Assembly: GCA_034620365.1 (NCBI GenBank)
Contig: JAQGEQ010000254.1
Location: 372,001 to 436,000, forward strand
From: Pegea sp. RAD2-039
Lineage: Eukaryota > Chordata > Thaliacea > Salpida > Salpidae
DNA: 64,000 nt
Reading direction: 5' to 3'
Part shown: in pieces, positions 50,717-63,029 of the stretch
How positions within the stretch are numbered: position 1 is the stretch's first letter
How the letters are laid out: every line of letters begins with the position of its first letter
The notes under the pieces: model-generated
What the model was told of the DNA's origin: nothing
Database searches by the model: none
Seen by the model: the letters and a program-made list of their open reading frames with translations, nothing else
Made by a program: the position numbers and the translations under genes

Positions 50717-52011
50717 GACATCTGTAATATTTACAAACATATAGTTGCTTATCAGGGTCGTTGGAGCAGCAACCTGAACAACAAATCAATCATTTATAAT
50801 CAATAATAAAACAACAAAATCTTATGATAAGAAGTTAGCTTTTTCAAGTAAGGGCCACCTAGCGTTCAGAAAATTCGATTTTTAGTTTGATAGTTTTCTA
50901 ATAAACTTTTTAGGTTTTAATCTTATCTGTTAGTTCGGTTTTTATCAAATTGGTTTGATCTATGTTTCATCATATTGTTAAAAATGCATTAACAATCTAT
51001 TAATTAGTTTTTCTCTAAAGTTAACAGAAACAATAAACTAAAGAACAATTTTCATAAAAAGATGAAAATAAAATATCAACCTGGCGAACATTTGTAAACC
51101 TCACAAGATTCAGGCCACCCATCTTCTGTTTCTAAATAAGGAACAGATGATACTTCTTCCCAATGATATTCAAAAGCAATCAATTTTCTGCAATCGCTCA
51201 GAATGATCTTGGCCTAGAATTAAAAAAGTCACAAAACTTCTCAGTATAGCTATTTGCAAATCAATTTTTAGTGCAATTAGAAATTAACTGAAAAATGTTA
51301 AACTTATATAAATACGTACAGCTTCTTTCATATAGTTGAATCATTTTAGCAAATATATCTTATAGTAGGCACCTGCTCCGTTGGCAAAATAGTTGAAGCG
51401 AAAGTAACTGGGCTGTTTACTTTTTGTTGTTTCTGTAATAATTGATGATTATGATCTTAAAATCCTTTTAAGACAGCATCAGTCGATGAAATCATTTTTT
51501 ATTAGAATAGAAAATTTAAATTGATTGAAAAAACCAAAAGAATACTTTGAACAGTGATTATCAAAAAGTGTATTCAATATAAAAAAGATATTCTTGAATA
51601 AATTTATTAATGTGATCAACAATACTATGATTAAATTATTTTTCATATTATTTATGATTATTTTAGTAGCTTGTGCATTTAAAACCCTTAATGAACAAAA
51701 TAATCTTAACAAAAGTTATCTCGTTTTAAATTTAATTTTTAGATTTAACAATTATCTTATTTTGGTTGCCCAAAATTAAATAGAAAGCAAAGAAGCCTAA
51801 TTTTTGTAGCACTAATAAGTTGTTAAGTAGGTTATATATAACAGGTTTAAGTGATGAAATTATTAACTTACGTTCGACATTACACGTCTTTTCAATATTG
51901 TCTCCTCCATATAAGGAGCATTCAAAGACTTTTAAAGTAGATAACAACTTGTGATAAACTCACTAAAATAAAAATAAGTAAAATTATCAAACTTTTACTT
52001 AATTCTTTCAT
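50717..52011 (-). pseudogene. Decayed copy of the IL-17-receptor-like ectodomain gene
   Basis: Remnants align exon by exon with the intact receptor at 43-45 kb. Exon 1 (52011-51872) has a signal peptide and TLKVFECSLYGGDN, but is 140 nt where the three paralogues have exactly 139, so the two halves are in different frames. An exon 2 trace containing NHCSKYSFGF may lie near 51,480-51,600. Exon 3 (51432-51320) keeps the 113-nt length but has an in-frame TGA after IYLLK. Exon 4 (51213-51081, WEEVSSVPYLE) is open. Exon 5 (50773-50717, GCCSNDPDKQLYVC) ends at CT where the intact gene has a GT donor. No transmembrane or SEFIR exon follows. Because it retains exon 5, it seems to descend from a full-length receptor gene. 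Three independent lesions make a functional product unlikely. Confidence 0.8.
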
Positions 52012-55000
52012 TTTGTTAAAGTAAATGTTAAAATAAACTAATACAAATAAATATTTTTAAAATAATTCTTTTAGTCTAATATTAAGTAATTATTTTTAAT
52101 ATAACTGATAAATATCTAACATAAATAAGGCTTCACTTCTTCTACTTAGAACTTGATACTTTCTTATTATCAAACTAGCAACTTGTAACTACTAAACACT
52201 ACAATATACTAACAACAATAAAAATAGTATTCTTTGAAGAGCCTATATAAAATCACCAAAGCATTTGGAGAAAAGTATATTAAGCAAATTTTTGCAATTC
52301 AAATATTTAATCATCTGCTTATATACCTTCGAAGTTAAATAATCATGCTTGAGTAAATAATGTAACCACATAAATGTAAATCTTATTTTAGATTAAACAT
52401 TACTTTAGTTACAAAAAACATTTAATGTAATATTTGTAAGTGTGTTCCCATAACTATATTTACTTACAATATTACAATTAAATGGTTAATAATCAAGTGA
52501 AAAAATAAATAGTTTGAAACGTCTTACTGAAAACCATTTAAGATATCAAGATTTTTATTATAAATAAACCCGAAAAGATGTTTACATTAAAAGTAAGATG
52601 ATTTATTTTTTTTTTAAACTATACACACCTAAATAATAAAACTGTTTTGAAATGTCTATTTAAAAAGCTGCAAACTTGCTGAAGATTTAATTTTAAAAAC
52701 CTACAATTTTATCAAATTTAGTCATTTGCCATTAGTTGCTTTCTCAATAATGTGCAGAAATAACCAAAATTTAAATTGAAGAATCATAAAATTACTCATA
52801 AATAAAAATGAAAATTGAACTATTTATTCATCATCTTTAACCTTAAAATGTCTTGCTTACGTTCATCAAATATAAAAAGAATTGAAATAATAAGTTCTAA
52901 ATTTTGAATGGGAAAAAGTTACCTACAGGTTTCTCATTTTCAACAAGAAACGAAAACTTCAATTCGATAAACAATTGACTAAACTTGTGCTGATTTAAAA
53001 ATAATTTTTATCTCATTATTTGGTTTTTGCTGAATATTTTGGAAAATTATCATCAAATCAGTATTTTTTGTGTACTAATTTCATTTATAGAGTTGTTCTA
53101 GATTTTGTAAGGTTATAATAAATAATTTAATGTATAAAAATGTTTTTTTCAAATGATATTCTTTTATTGATTGAATTTTAAACAACTATTTTTCACAAAA
53201 GCAAACTAAATACAAGCAATTATGAAGGAACTAACAAAAAAGAGAACCTAGCTAATCTTTAGATACAAGTTATATGATTAATGAAACTATGAAATAATGA
53301 TAGCAAATGTAAAAAGTGAATTCAAAAATTCAAAAATTCAAAATCATTGAAAGCAAAATTTTATTAAAGTAACTTTTTAAGCTGCTTTCTCCTTACATTG
53401 TTAGCAAAGAACCTTTGAAAATATTTTCAAAAAAACAAACTGAGTCATAAAAGACGTTTCTGGAGATCAATTTATAACATTTTGGTTTTTATGGTTAAAA
53501 ATTTGATAAAGAAATATACTTTTTTGATACTAAACCTTAAAAAAGGTTTAAACAATATATAAAATCTTAAAATATAATTGATTTCTTTTTTAGTTTTATT
53601 AAAAATATTATTTGTAATTTTAATTTTTCTTTAAACTTTTTGGATAATTTTTAATTCTATTTGATTTAATTGTTACTTTAGAAGGAAAAATTAAAATAAT
53701 TATTAATGGTTCATTATAATTTTAAATATAGAAAGGTAACTTTACACACTTATATTTTTTAGTTATTTGTATTTAAATGCGCATAAAAATATTCATTAAA
53801 ACACTTTTTTAGTAAAGTAAAGAGTTTTTTGACTGTTTTGATCAGTTTTTAAAAGAAAAAAATAATCTTATTCAAGTTTTATAGAAATTTCTATTTGAAA
53901 AATAAACTTTTGTTTTTTGACAAATACTCGGTACCAGTTCTTTTTGAAAATGTGGGAAACATAATTGCAGCAAACCCTTGAGAATTTAAGTCTAAATAAT
54001 TTGGAATTTGTAGCGCTTGATAAATACACATTTTCAAATTTTTTAAAAATACTGGTGGTTATTGTATTGTTGCATTTTCAATGTATGGCTTCTAAGATAA
54101 AATATTTGAGTCAATTTTCAAAACCTGAAATACAATAATTAGAAAGAATTTTAAATTGTTTTGAAAAATACCTTGAATGATATAGAAAAGTACGTCTGCA
54201 ACCCGAATTCATGTCTAGTGGACCATAGAAAGGCTTCGATAGGTGAAAATGATTAAGTTACAGTATAATTGGATTAATGAAAAAAAACTACAAACTAAAC
54301 TAATTTCAGATTTAAACAATAGAAATTAAAAGAAGAAAAAATTTAAAAGGTGTCAATTAGAACACTAATTAGCCAAATCAAAAATTTATAACTAAAAATA
54401 TTGCATTCATCTTAAACAATAGATTTATTTGTTTCTAAAATTTTTAATTTACAGACAGATAGAGAATAATAAGATCATTTATTTATTTCCACTATCGACA
54501 TTTGATTAAAAGTACTTATTCAACTTTTTTTTTTTTAAATAGATTCTTTAAATCAACATTTTTATGTGGATTACAAACAATAAATATCGTAAATATAATA
54601 TAACTTCTTTCATAAAAAATTGTTTATCTGGTTTCTTAATCCAAATAAATTCGCCTAAAACACTGACCCCGGATTCCTAAATGCGTCTTCGTTTGTGTGT
54701 CTAATGGTTGTTTCAAAATTTGAAGAAAAATCTAGTTTTGAAAATTTTTTATAAATTTTACAAAATTCTTAGTTATTTTTCAATAATTTTTTCATAAAAA
54801 AACAACTTGAACAAACTTATCTGTTTGAAATGAGAAAACCTTGACTTAAAAAGTTAAGGTAACCAGCAGATTTTGACAATAGTCACATTTCAATAAATTG
54901 GTAAAAAATAGATTTATTTCGTTTCAGGAAGTCGATAAAAATTTCTCATATAATTAAATAAAAACATAAAATATTTAACTCGTAATTTGTGGTTGATATG

Positions 55001-58000
55001 CATCTTTGATTTATAAATATTCTCTTACAAAATAAAGCCACGAGTTATTTTGTGATGTCATCTGGTTTCTTCAAAAAGAGTTGCTTTCAAAAAACTTAAA
55101 TAACTGATGGAATTTCGAGAAATTTGGTGTACCTCAGTATACGATCAAACTGACAGATTTTATGAAACAAAGCCAAGTTATAAATTAAAGCTTCTTTGTA
55201 ACTTGGTTTTAAACGTCTTATGGATGAATTCTTATTCGACTTTAATGTGATTGTTATTAATCTTATAACAATAGATTTAATTGCAGTATCCATTCTTAAT
55301 TAATTGTAGCTAAAAGTCAAAACGTGAGTTAAGAGATAAAGATCTGTTGTGTTTTTAAATTCTATTCTTCAAGTGAAAACTATATAGAAAATGTTAACAA
55401 GATTATTTGATTGTTTGGTTTAATATATAGGTTAAATTACAAACATCTTAAACAGGTGTTTTAAGCTGCATGCTGTACAGTAACATCGCTTCTAAATATT
55501 TTCTTGCAGTAATCCTTGCGTAAAGTTTTAAAAAGTATGTTGATGCATTTTTAAAGTCATTATTTGGTTATCACTACCTTTAAGACTAAAGTGCTGCCCC
55601 CGAGTTTAAAAAGTTTAAAAACCTGTTCTATACATTAAATGTAGATTAAAATTATAAATACTTGAGTAATTGTGGATTACGTTTATATGATGATTAAATT
55701 TATAGGTTTTGAAATATGTTATCCACCTTGCAAATTGAACTGAAAAATAAGACCATGTAAAATTAATTACAACAAAAAAAGCTTTTAAACTAAGTGAACT
55801 GAAATAATTGATTTCATGTTTAACACACAGTTAAACTTTATAACATTTTTCAATAGCTTTATATGTTAGTTTTTTATGGTTTTAAATAAAATTTGACAAC
55901 AAAACCATTACCTTAGGTGATGTATTAGTTTATAGTGGTTGTTAAAAGGTTAAAATCACTTCCCATAAAATTTGAAAGTTATTTCTAAGTAAATAAAAGA
56001 TGGTAGGAAACTTTTATAGTTTTTATACAACTCTTAAAAAAAAATTTTTCTCAAAACCAACTCTGAGACTAAAACACGCTTTTGCAGAAATGTCAAATTT
56101 TATTAAAAAGATACTGTTTGTAAAATCTTTAAAAATATAACTTTATACTTTGCTACAATTGAAAGGATGACTAAACCTAATATTTTAACAAAAGAAATCA
56201 CTAAAGTATAATATTTTAAATATTTTATCACATTTCCAATAGAAAAATAATTATTAAAACAGGAAGTATCAATTTTAGAATTCAGTATTAAATCTTATTT
56301 TATAAAAATGTAGGTTCACTCAATAACTAATTTAAAATAATTCTGTTTTTATTTTCTACTTTTTTGAACAGTTTTTTTAACATAAAGAATTGAAAGTAAT
56401 TTTTTAATGAACAAAATGTATATTTGAAAATATGAAACTGTAGATAGTAAAGAATGTTATTAAAAGCTACTGAAAGAGATGAATTTCTTTGTTCATTGAT
56501 GCAAACCTGGTCTAATCGTTCAATCAACTTTTGAACTTTAAAAGTTTTATTTAAAAATGATGCGATCTGCTAACTTGAAGAACTTTTAATAATAGTTGGC
56601 AGGGTTTCCAAAACTCCTTTTAAAATAAGTAATATGCTTGAACTTTCTTGCTTTCAATTTATATTTATTAAATAATTCAAAATTGTTTCATCAAGTTCAT
56701 GATTGTTTTGATTCTATCTAAATGTAAATAATTCAGAGTGAATATAAGAAATGTTTGTACATCTTTACTATTTAATCAATTTGAATTTGTGATTTTTGAA
56801 GCTTTATATTAGCTGTAAAATTATTTTATTAAAAAAACTTTTTACAGCAAAATTGTTTTGAATATAATCTAACAAAATTTAGAAACAAATAATTTAAAGT
56901 TTGATCAAGAAAAATTTTAATTTAAAAATTTACACTCATTAAATCAAAACCTAAATAATTTGTGAATAGATAATAATAAATTTATAATATTTATTTATAG
57001 AGTTCTTCAACAAATACTTTATTCTAATACGTAAAAATTGTGATGAGGCATCAAGTTTAAACATCAATTAGGAAAAGTAATTTGATAATTTTTTCACTTC
57101 GATAAAAGTTTAGTTTTATGAATCTTCTTAACTTAGTTGACAGATAAAGATTGAATTGAAGAAAACTCTAAATATGTTGTTAACTTCCTAAGATGAATTA
57201 TTTTGCTTAAATTTCTATTTAGTGCTAAAAACAAATATATAGCTATTAACTTGATAATATTCATTTTGAAACTAAAAAAGTAAAACAACAAAATTCGAAA
57301 TCATCAATTGTTACTAATAAATACTTTTTTGTGTTTAACTTTTTTGAATCCTTAATAACCTTGAAGTTTTAGGCCTTTTAAAATATATTTGTATTTATTT
57401 TCTTATTATTTACATTTTAAATTAAAACCAAGTTTTACTAGACTCGTTTAAAATGAAAAACTGATTTTTAGATGAATTGGAAGAAACTTTCACAGTTGTA
57501 TAACTTTACTAACTGTTATTGAGTTAATAAATTAAAAACAGGAAATAGGTTATTTAACTATTAATAAATTAATTTAACTATTGTTTTACAAATCTTTAAT
57601 AATTTTTTTAATTCTAAATTACTTTCTAAAATGATAAATTTTTTTATGATAAAAGTTTGTTTCTAAATTTTTATCAACTTTTTTCTAAATCTTCAAATTC
57701 TTTTAAAAATATATTCTTCTGATTGTCAACAGTTAGTTTTTTTAGTTTGTTGTGCAAAATCAGTTTTACATAATATAATATTTAGCTGGTAATTACAAAA
57801 TTTCCTAATTTTTTGTTGAGATGGCTTTTAAAACTTAATTTTAAAGCTTTGAAAAATAAAAATTATTGACTTTACATTTTTACTTTTGATTTTGTTTTTA
57901 ATTTATCATATCATTTTATAAATTAGTCGTACAAGCGATGATTACCATTACAAGTTTTTCAAAATGTTTGTAGCGTTAAGTTTTTCTAAGCCTAATTGTA

Positions 58001-58813
58001 CTCAAAGTAACTTCCATGACAATAAATATTCAATTTACCTAAAGACGAACTTGAATAATAAATCTCTTAGTAAAGACTTTAATGAAAATCTTACAGATTT
58101 AAAGAAGCATATAAAATAAAAAATAGAAATATTATTTTTATAAGAAACTAGTTTGTTTGAGTAGAAATCATGAATGTTATGAATTTAATTGTTTGTTCTT
58201 CAACCCAGCGTTCTTAAACATTAAAAAATCCGTATCCTTTAGAAAACCTGAACATTTTATCCACTTGAATTAAAAGTTAAGTAAACTTAAGCAAGTTTTG
58301 GAAAATGTTAATCCTTTTAATAAAACGTTTTATTCACTTGTCTAAATAGAATATATTAATGCTATGCTTCAAAACTATCAAACTACAATTAGTTTGGTAA
58401 CAATAGGATAATATTTAACTAAACATTTTTGAGGTTGTATTAACTTTGGTGTTTGTAAGTATAAATCCCAAAAAAACTTGTAAGTTTCCTAACGCCAGAC
58501 TATTTCTCAAGAAAATTATTTTATAGATAAATCATTTGATTACTTTTGAAATAAATCCCAAAAAAAAATTGAAAACCTAAACAGTCATTTAATTTTTTGT
58601 TGATTCAAATGTTTAGAAAGCAAAAATAAAAACAGTTTTCAGCAGTTTTTTTAAAATTCTTTATGACCTACATAAGTATATAAACTGTGAATTATATTCA
58701 GTAATACTCTTAAAAGTAAACAGATAGATGATATCAAAATATTTTCAGCATAAAAAATTATATTAGTTCTTTCAATTTAAAAATTATATTTCTTTAATAG
58801 AAGGTCTGAAAAA
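52012..58813. other. Large AT-rich intergenic region, no gene recognised
   Basis: Almost seven kb with very few open stretches. Two places are slightly more complex: 55096-55293 (minus; an ATG-initiated ORF containing RRLKPSYKEALIYNLALF and a GTACAC donor-like site) and about 54,175-54,245, open on both strands. Neither has partner exons of matching phase. A short tandem TTCAAAAA repeat occurs near 53,325. Confidence 0.5.
55096..55293 (-). CDS. Possible orphan first coding exon, unrecognised
   Basis: ATG-initiated ORF of 65 codons with less AT-biased composition than its surroundings. It encodes a basic, moderately hydrophobic sequence including FHKICQFDRILR, directly followed by GTACACC, which could be a donor. 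No signal peptide and no known domain. Without a matching downstream exon this remains a guess. Confidence 0.15.
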   Translation of the reverse strand: MDTAIKSIVIRLITITLKSNKNSSIRRLKPSYKEALIYNLALFHKICQFDRILRYTKFLEIPSVI

Positions 58814-59808
58814 ATGATTAAGTTTAGTTCACGAGTTTTAATTCTGTCAGTATTTGTTCTAATTGCTTTTACAACTTTTGGGGCTACTTTACAAATCTTT
58901 AAATGTTCATTTATTGATCTGTACATTAAAACAGATACCTGTTTTTTCTTATGTAAGTTTCAACAAATTTAAATCAAAATTTTCTGAAAATAATTTAATA
59001 TATTTACCTAAATAAATTTAACGATATATCTAACACTTTTTTAACAATGCATAAAAGAAATGTAATTTGTTAAAATAGTGTTTGATCATTTTGCTTTTAA
59101 TTTTGTAGCTAGTCCAAAAACTATAGTTTCTTATTTCAGCTAAATAATGTAAAGTTTTTTCTCATTACAAATATAAATTTTACAATAAATAAAAAAAAGT
59201 TAAAATAATTTGATATCTTTGTATTATCTTTTTACAGATAATTACGAGTTTCCAGAACGTACCAGAAACCTTTCTAGAAACCCTCATCGGCCAACTGATT
59301 GTCATTCTAGTATAGAAACAGATGGAGTCAATTATTATAAAGCTTTCACCAATTTTACTTTTAAAAGTCTGAGATTTGTTTAAAATTTACAGATAAAGAA
59401 AGATAATAAAATTTTGTCTTAACTCTACAATTATCTGATAACAAATTATTTTATGAATCAAAATTGTTTTAATTGTTTCTAGGATCAAGTAAAAGCAGAA
59501 AACCAGATTACTTTCGAGTCGAACGTACGATTGGAAATAGGAAGGATGTATATGAATTACATTTTCCCTTATATTACCAATACTGGAAAGAAGATGTGAT
59601 TATTAGATTTAAAATTTGTTGTATCTTTAAAGATGAGTTTTAATCTCATTCATTTTCTGATTTTTAGGCCAAGTTTGTTCTTGAAGAACACGCAGATATG
59701 GAACCTGGTACAACTTATAAAGTTCGTATTTCTACTGTTCCCTACTTAATAAGTAAATCAGGAAATCCAAAAGCTTGTGTAGCCACGGTAACAACGCCCG
59801 TAAGTTAA
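58814..59808 (+). CDS. Secreted ectodomain-only paralogue of the IL-17-receptor-like protein
   Basis: Exons: 58814-58952, 59238-59366, 59483-59595 and 59668-59808, giving 173 residues. Exon 1 is 139 nt and encodes a signal peptide (VLILSVFVLIAFTTFG) followed by TLQIFKCSFIDLY, the family motif. Exon 3 is 113 nt (VYELHFPLYYQYWKED), as in the full-length receptor. Exon 4 carries TYKVRISTVPYLI and NPKACVATVTTP, then reads VS and a stop. The GTAAGT at 59800 could also be a donor; splicing to the CTAG near 59,920 would add only three residues before another stop. Either way, stalk, transmembrane and SEFIR parts are absent. Exon 4 phase at this point (0) differs from the paralogues (1), so the old donor appears altered by a one-base change. 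It is probably a soluble binding protein. A recent truncation is also possible. Confidence 0.7.
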
Positions 59809-61858
59809 ATTTCATTTTTTAATTCTGTAACTATTATTCTCTAATCATTATATTTTATAAAGTTTATAATACCATTTACTTGTTGGTTGTCAATTAAACT
59901 ACAATCGTTTTAATTCTAGTTGTTAATGTAAGTTTGATCGTCATCTGATCATCAAAAAGATTGATGAAGAACCTACGATGCTTGAATAAGGACCTTTTTA
60001 CAATTTCTCATATTTAGCATGGATAACTTCTTATAACCGAGATTTACAAATTAAATTATATATGTTTATATATGAAACAATAAATTACATTTAGAATATT
60101 TTGTTTTTGATGATTCCATTTATAGTTTTTAGAAATACTTTCTGACTATGTTTTTAATTACTTAAAGTTTATTTCATTTTTGGTCTAAAAACTCATAAAA
60201 ATTTTACTTTGATAGCTTTTCTAGAAAATATTGCAACTGTTTATTAAAAATAATAACTCACTTTTATTTGTAAATATCTCAAGGGTCAAACAATTATATA
60301 TTTTTCCTTTTTAATATTTCCCATTTGCGATAAATTTTTATCTATAACAACTTAGTTTCTGGCAATTTCTTTTATTCATTCATATTAATTCAACCGCGTG
60401 ACCGATATTTCAGCGAACCTAAATTAATTCTACAAAATTAATAGAAGAGCTTGAGTCTAAGGTTGTTAGACCTATAAATAAGCTAAACTTAGAACTTTCG
60501 CCCTATCGCTTTCGAGAAATTAATTATTTAGATAAATTAATTTATAGCTGAAAAAAGATACAAAATATTCTAGCACTTTTCCAATTAAAGTCATAAAGTA
60601 TAAAACAAATCTTTGTGTTTAGTTTCAAGGATTTGAAAACCCTCAATAGACGTTTGAGACCTATTTATACAACCAAAAATATATAATGAATGAATCTAAA
60701 TTAAGTAGATGATAGTGGAAACAACTTTACTTATCTGAATATATATGTTAATAATAGATGTTGGACTATGTTCAATATAAGTCATATAGCAAAGCGTTGA
60801 CATAGCCAAATCAGTAAAAATATAAAACTATGAAAGCCTATAATCAAGCCCTATAAAAATTTAGTTCTGAAAAAATCAATTAGAAAAAACATCTTAAAAA
60901 ATAAACTTAATGAATTAGAGTATGAGAAGTTTTTTTAGTTTTTTTGTTGTTGAGTTTAATTTCAAGCAAAATCTTTTCAAAAAATATTTTATAGATTTGA
61001 ATCAGCAAAATTATCATCTATAAGCTACTACATCATCAACTTTAAGGTTATTTTTAACAATTTTAGCTTGGCCTTTGAAAAAACCTGACAATACTTTTAT
61101 TATTTAATAGTCCCACTTGAAAGACAAATGTATTCAAGTTAGAAAAAAGTTAAGAAAAGATAGAAAATAATTAGAAAAAATGAAAGCTTTGTGTATCGTT
61201 AATTAACAAATTACTCAAGATCTACTAAATAACAAAACTTTTGAAAGGTGACAGAATTTGTTGTAGTGATGGAGTCGGGAAGACAATTAACAAACCCGGT
61301 ATTAGTCCACTGAGTGTTATTAATTTTGTTGAGAGGGTTATATTTAGGCAGCGAAGTTTTTTGGTCAATCTTGTTAGACTATCACTACAAAACCACTGTA
61401 ATATCTGACTTTAATAAAGAAATATAATGCTGCTAGCTTCTTTATCTTCTTTATCTACTCTGCAATTTTGATTCACAAATTATATTTGCTCATGTGTTAG
61501 CAGCTTTATTTTTATCAACGTTAGTTATACTAAACTGTGATACTTCAGGCATTTTCATTATTTTTCGGTTTAGATATTTGCTCTAAGAGCTGAATAAATT
61601 GTCACCTGCTGGCATGTGTTACATAAAATAAATAGATAATGAAAACCTTGGTCTACAAAGTATTATATTGAGGGTCAATATAGAGATGGAATCAATCACG
61701 AAAAAATAAATTTAGAATCAAACTTTTATTATTGATAACAGAAAGAAAGTTCTTAAGTCATTTTTTTCTAGCAATTAAAAAGTGTTAAGTAGGTTACTGA
61801 AAGTTTCCAAATTTTGTTGTTGATTTGAAGAGTAAGGATTTCTTTTAAATTGATGTTG
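59809..61858. other. Intergenic spacer between convergent paralogues
   Basis: Two kb between the 3' ends of the two secreted paralogues, which face each other. Searched for transmembrane or SEFIR-like exons for either gene; none seen. A slightly less AT-rich patch near 60,390-60,500 and another near 61,250-61,370 have no open frame. Confidence 0.5.
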
Positions 61859-63029
61859 TTATTTGAAAAGAATGTCTTCGTTCTTTCTATTTTTAATCTT
61901 TTTGTATTTTCTCAGCTCATAAACTAAAAATAAAAATAAGTTTAACTGAATAAAAACAGAAAATAAGCATACATAAAATACTTTTTGTAAACTTTAAAAT
62001 ATTAAATGATGTATAATTTAAATTTCTTAATTATAATTTTTAAAAGTTAATTTACAAATACATAAGAAAAAGTAAAAATCATGTTTTACTTACAGGGTGT
62101 ATTGATTCGACTTCTACAATATTTTGGCATTCCTTCTCTATTCAGTAAGTAGGGGACAGTGGAAATCTGTACCTCATGTTTTAATGTCTGCCTCAACGTT
62201 GTACAATCATCTACAATAAACTGTGCCTGAAATTAATTTAAAACTTGTTATTAGCTTGAAGAACAAGATTTGAACAAATCTTTACGTCTTCTTGCCAGTA
62301 CTTGTATGACTCAGGAGGATATATTTGATAATGATAGTCGTACCAATCAATGAAATATAAGAGACGAAAAAACTTAGGTTTTCTCAATTTATTTGATCCT
62401 AAAAATTTGAAGTAAATCTAAAACAGTAAATCATCAATTTAAATCTTAAATTTTAAATTTGATGTCTCTAGTGATCGATCAATTTTAAACATCTTTAACA
62501 CCTGGATAAGTAAAATTGATGACTATTCTATTATCATTTTGATAAGGTTCATATGTAATTGAGCAGTCTATAGGCCGGGGTGTGGCTATAGTTTTGTTTC
62601 TTGTAGGTTTAGAGAAGGTAAAGGCTTCTACAAAAACATAAATCAATGAATTTAAATAACTATTTGAAAAACTTTTAATTTTTTAACCAGTAAAACTAGA
62701 AAAAAAGTTCTTGTTAGCTTGCTAAGTTCATTACACAAACCTTCTTTAAGACACAGAATAAAATTATAAGAATTGAAATACTTTAAATAAATTAGATTTT
62801 GAGCTTGTATAAAAATGATTTATAAAGACACAAGCTAAAAAAGTTTGATTATTTCATCTTTATTTTGTCTAAAAGTTTATTGAAACTTACGTTTAGTGTA
62901 ACAATTATCTGAACGTTTCCAATGTTCACATAAAGAGCATCTATATACTTTTAAAGAACTTCCAAAATTTGTAATGACAAATAAAACAAAAAACGACAAA
63001 AATAAACTTATTTTACATTTTTTTTCCAT
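61859..63029 (-). CDS. Secreted ectodomain-only paralogue with a lysine-rich tail
   Basis: Exons, 5' to 3': 63029-62891, 62627-62502, 62398-62286, 62226-62094 and 61923-61859. They join in frame to 191 residues. Exon 1 (139 nt) encodes a signal peptide with core LFLSFFVLFVI and the motif SLKVYRCSLCEHW, the closest match to the full-length receptor among the paralogues. Exon 2 ends VINFTYPG. Exon 3 (113 nt) has YQIYPPESYKYWQED. Exon 4 has VQISTVPYLLNREGMPKYC. In the full-length receptor the next exons are stalk, membrane helix and SEFIR. Here a single short exon supplies YELRKYKKIKNRKNEDILFK and a stop: a basic, soluble tail. No membrane segment exists apart from the signal peptide. All phases agree, so the gene looks intact. 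Likely a secreted binding or decoy protein retained near the surface by its charge; that role is inference. Confidence 0.8.

Noticed and set aside
54175..54245. Segment open on both strands, one reading with a GTGAAA and the other with a GTATTT donor-like site
   Set aside because: No acceptor, no partner exon and the two strands compete. Not enough to call.
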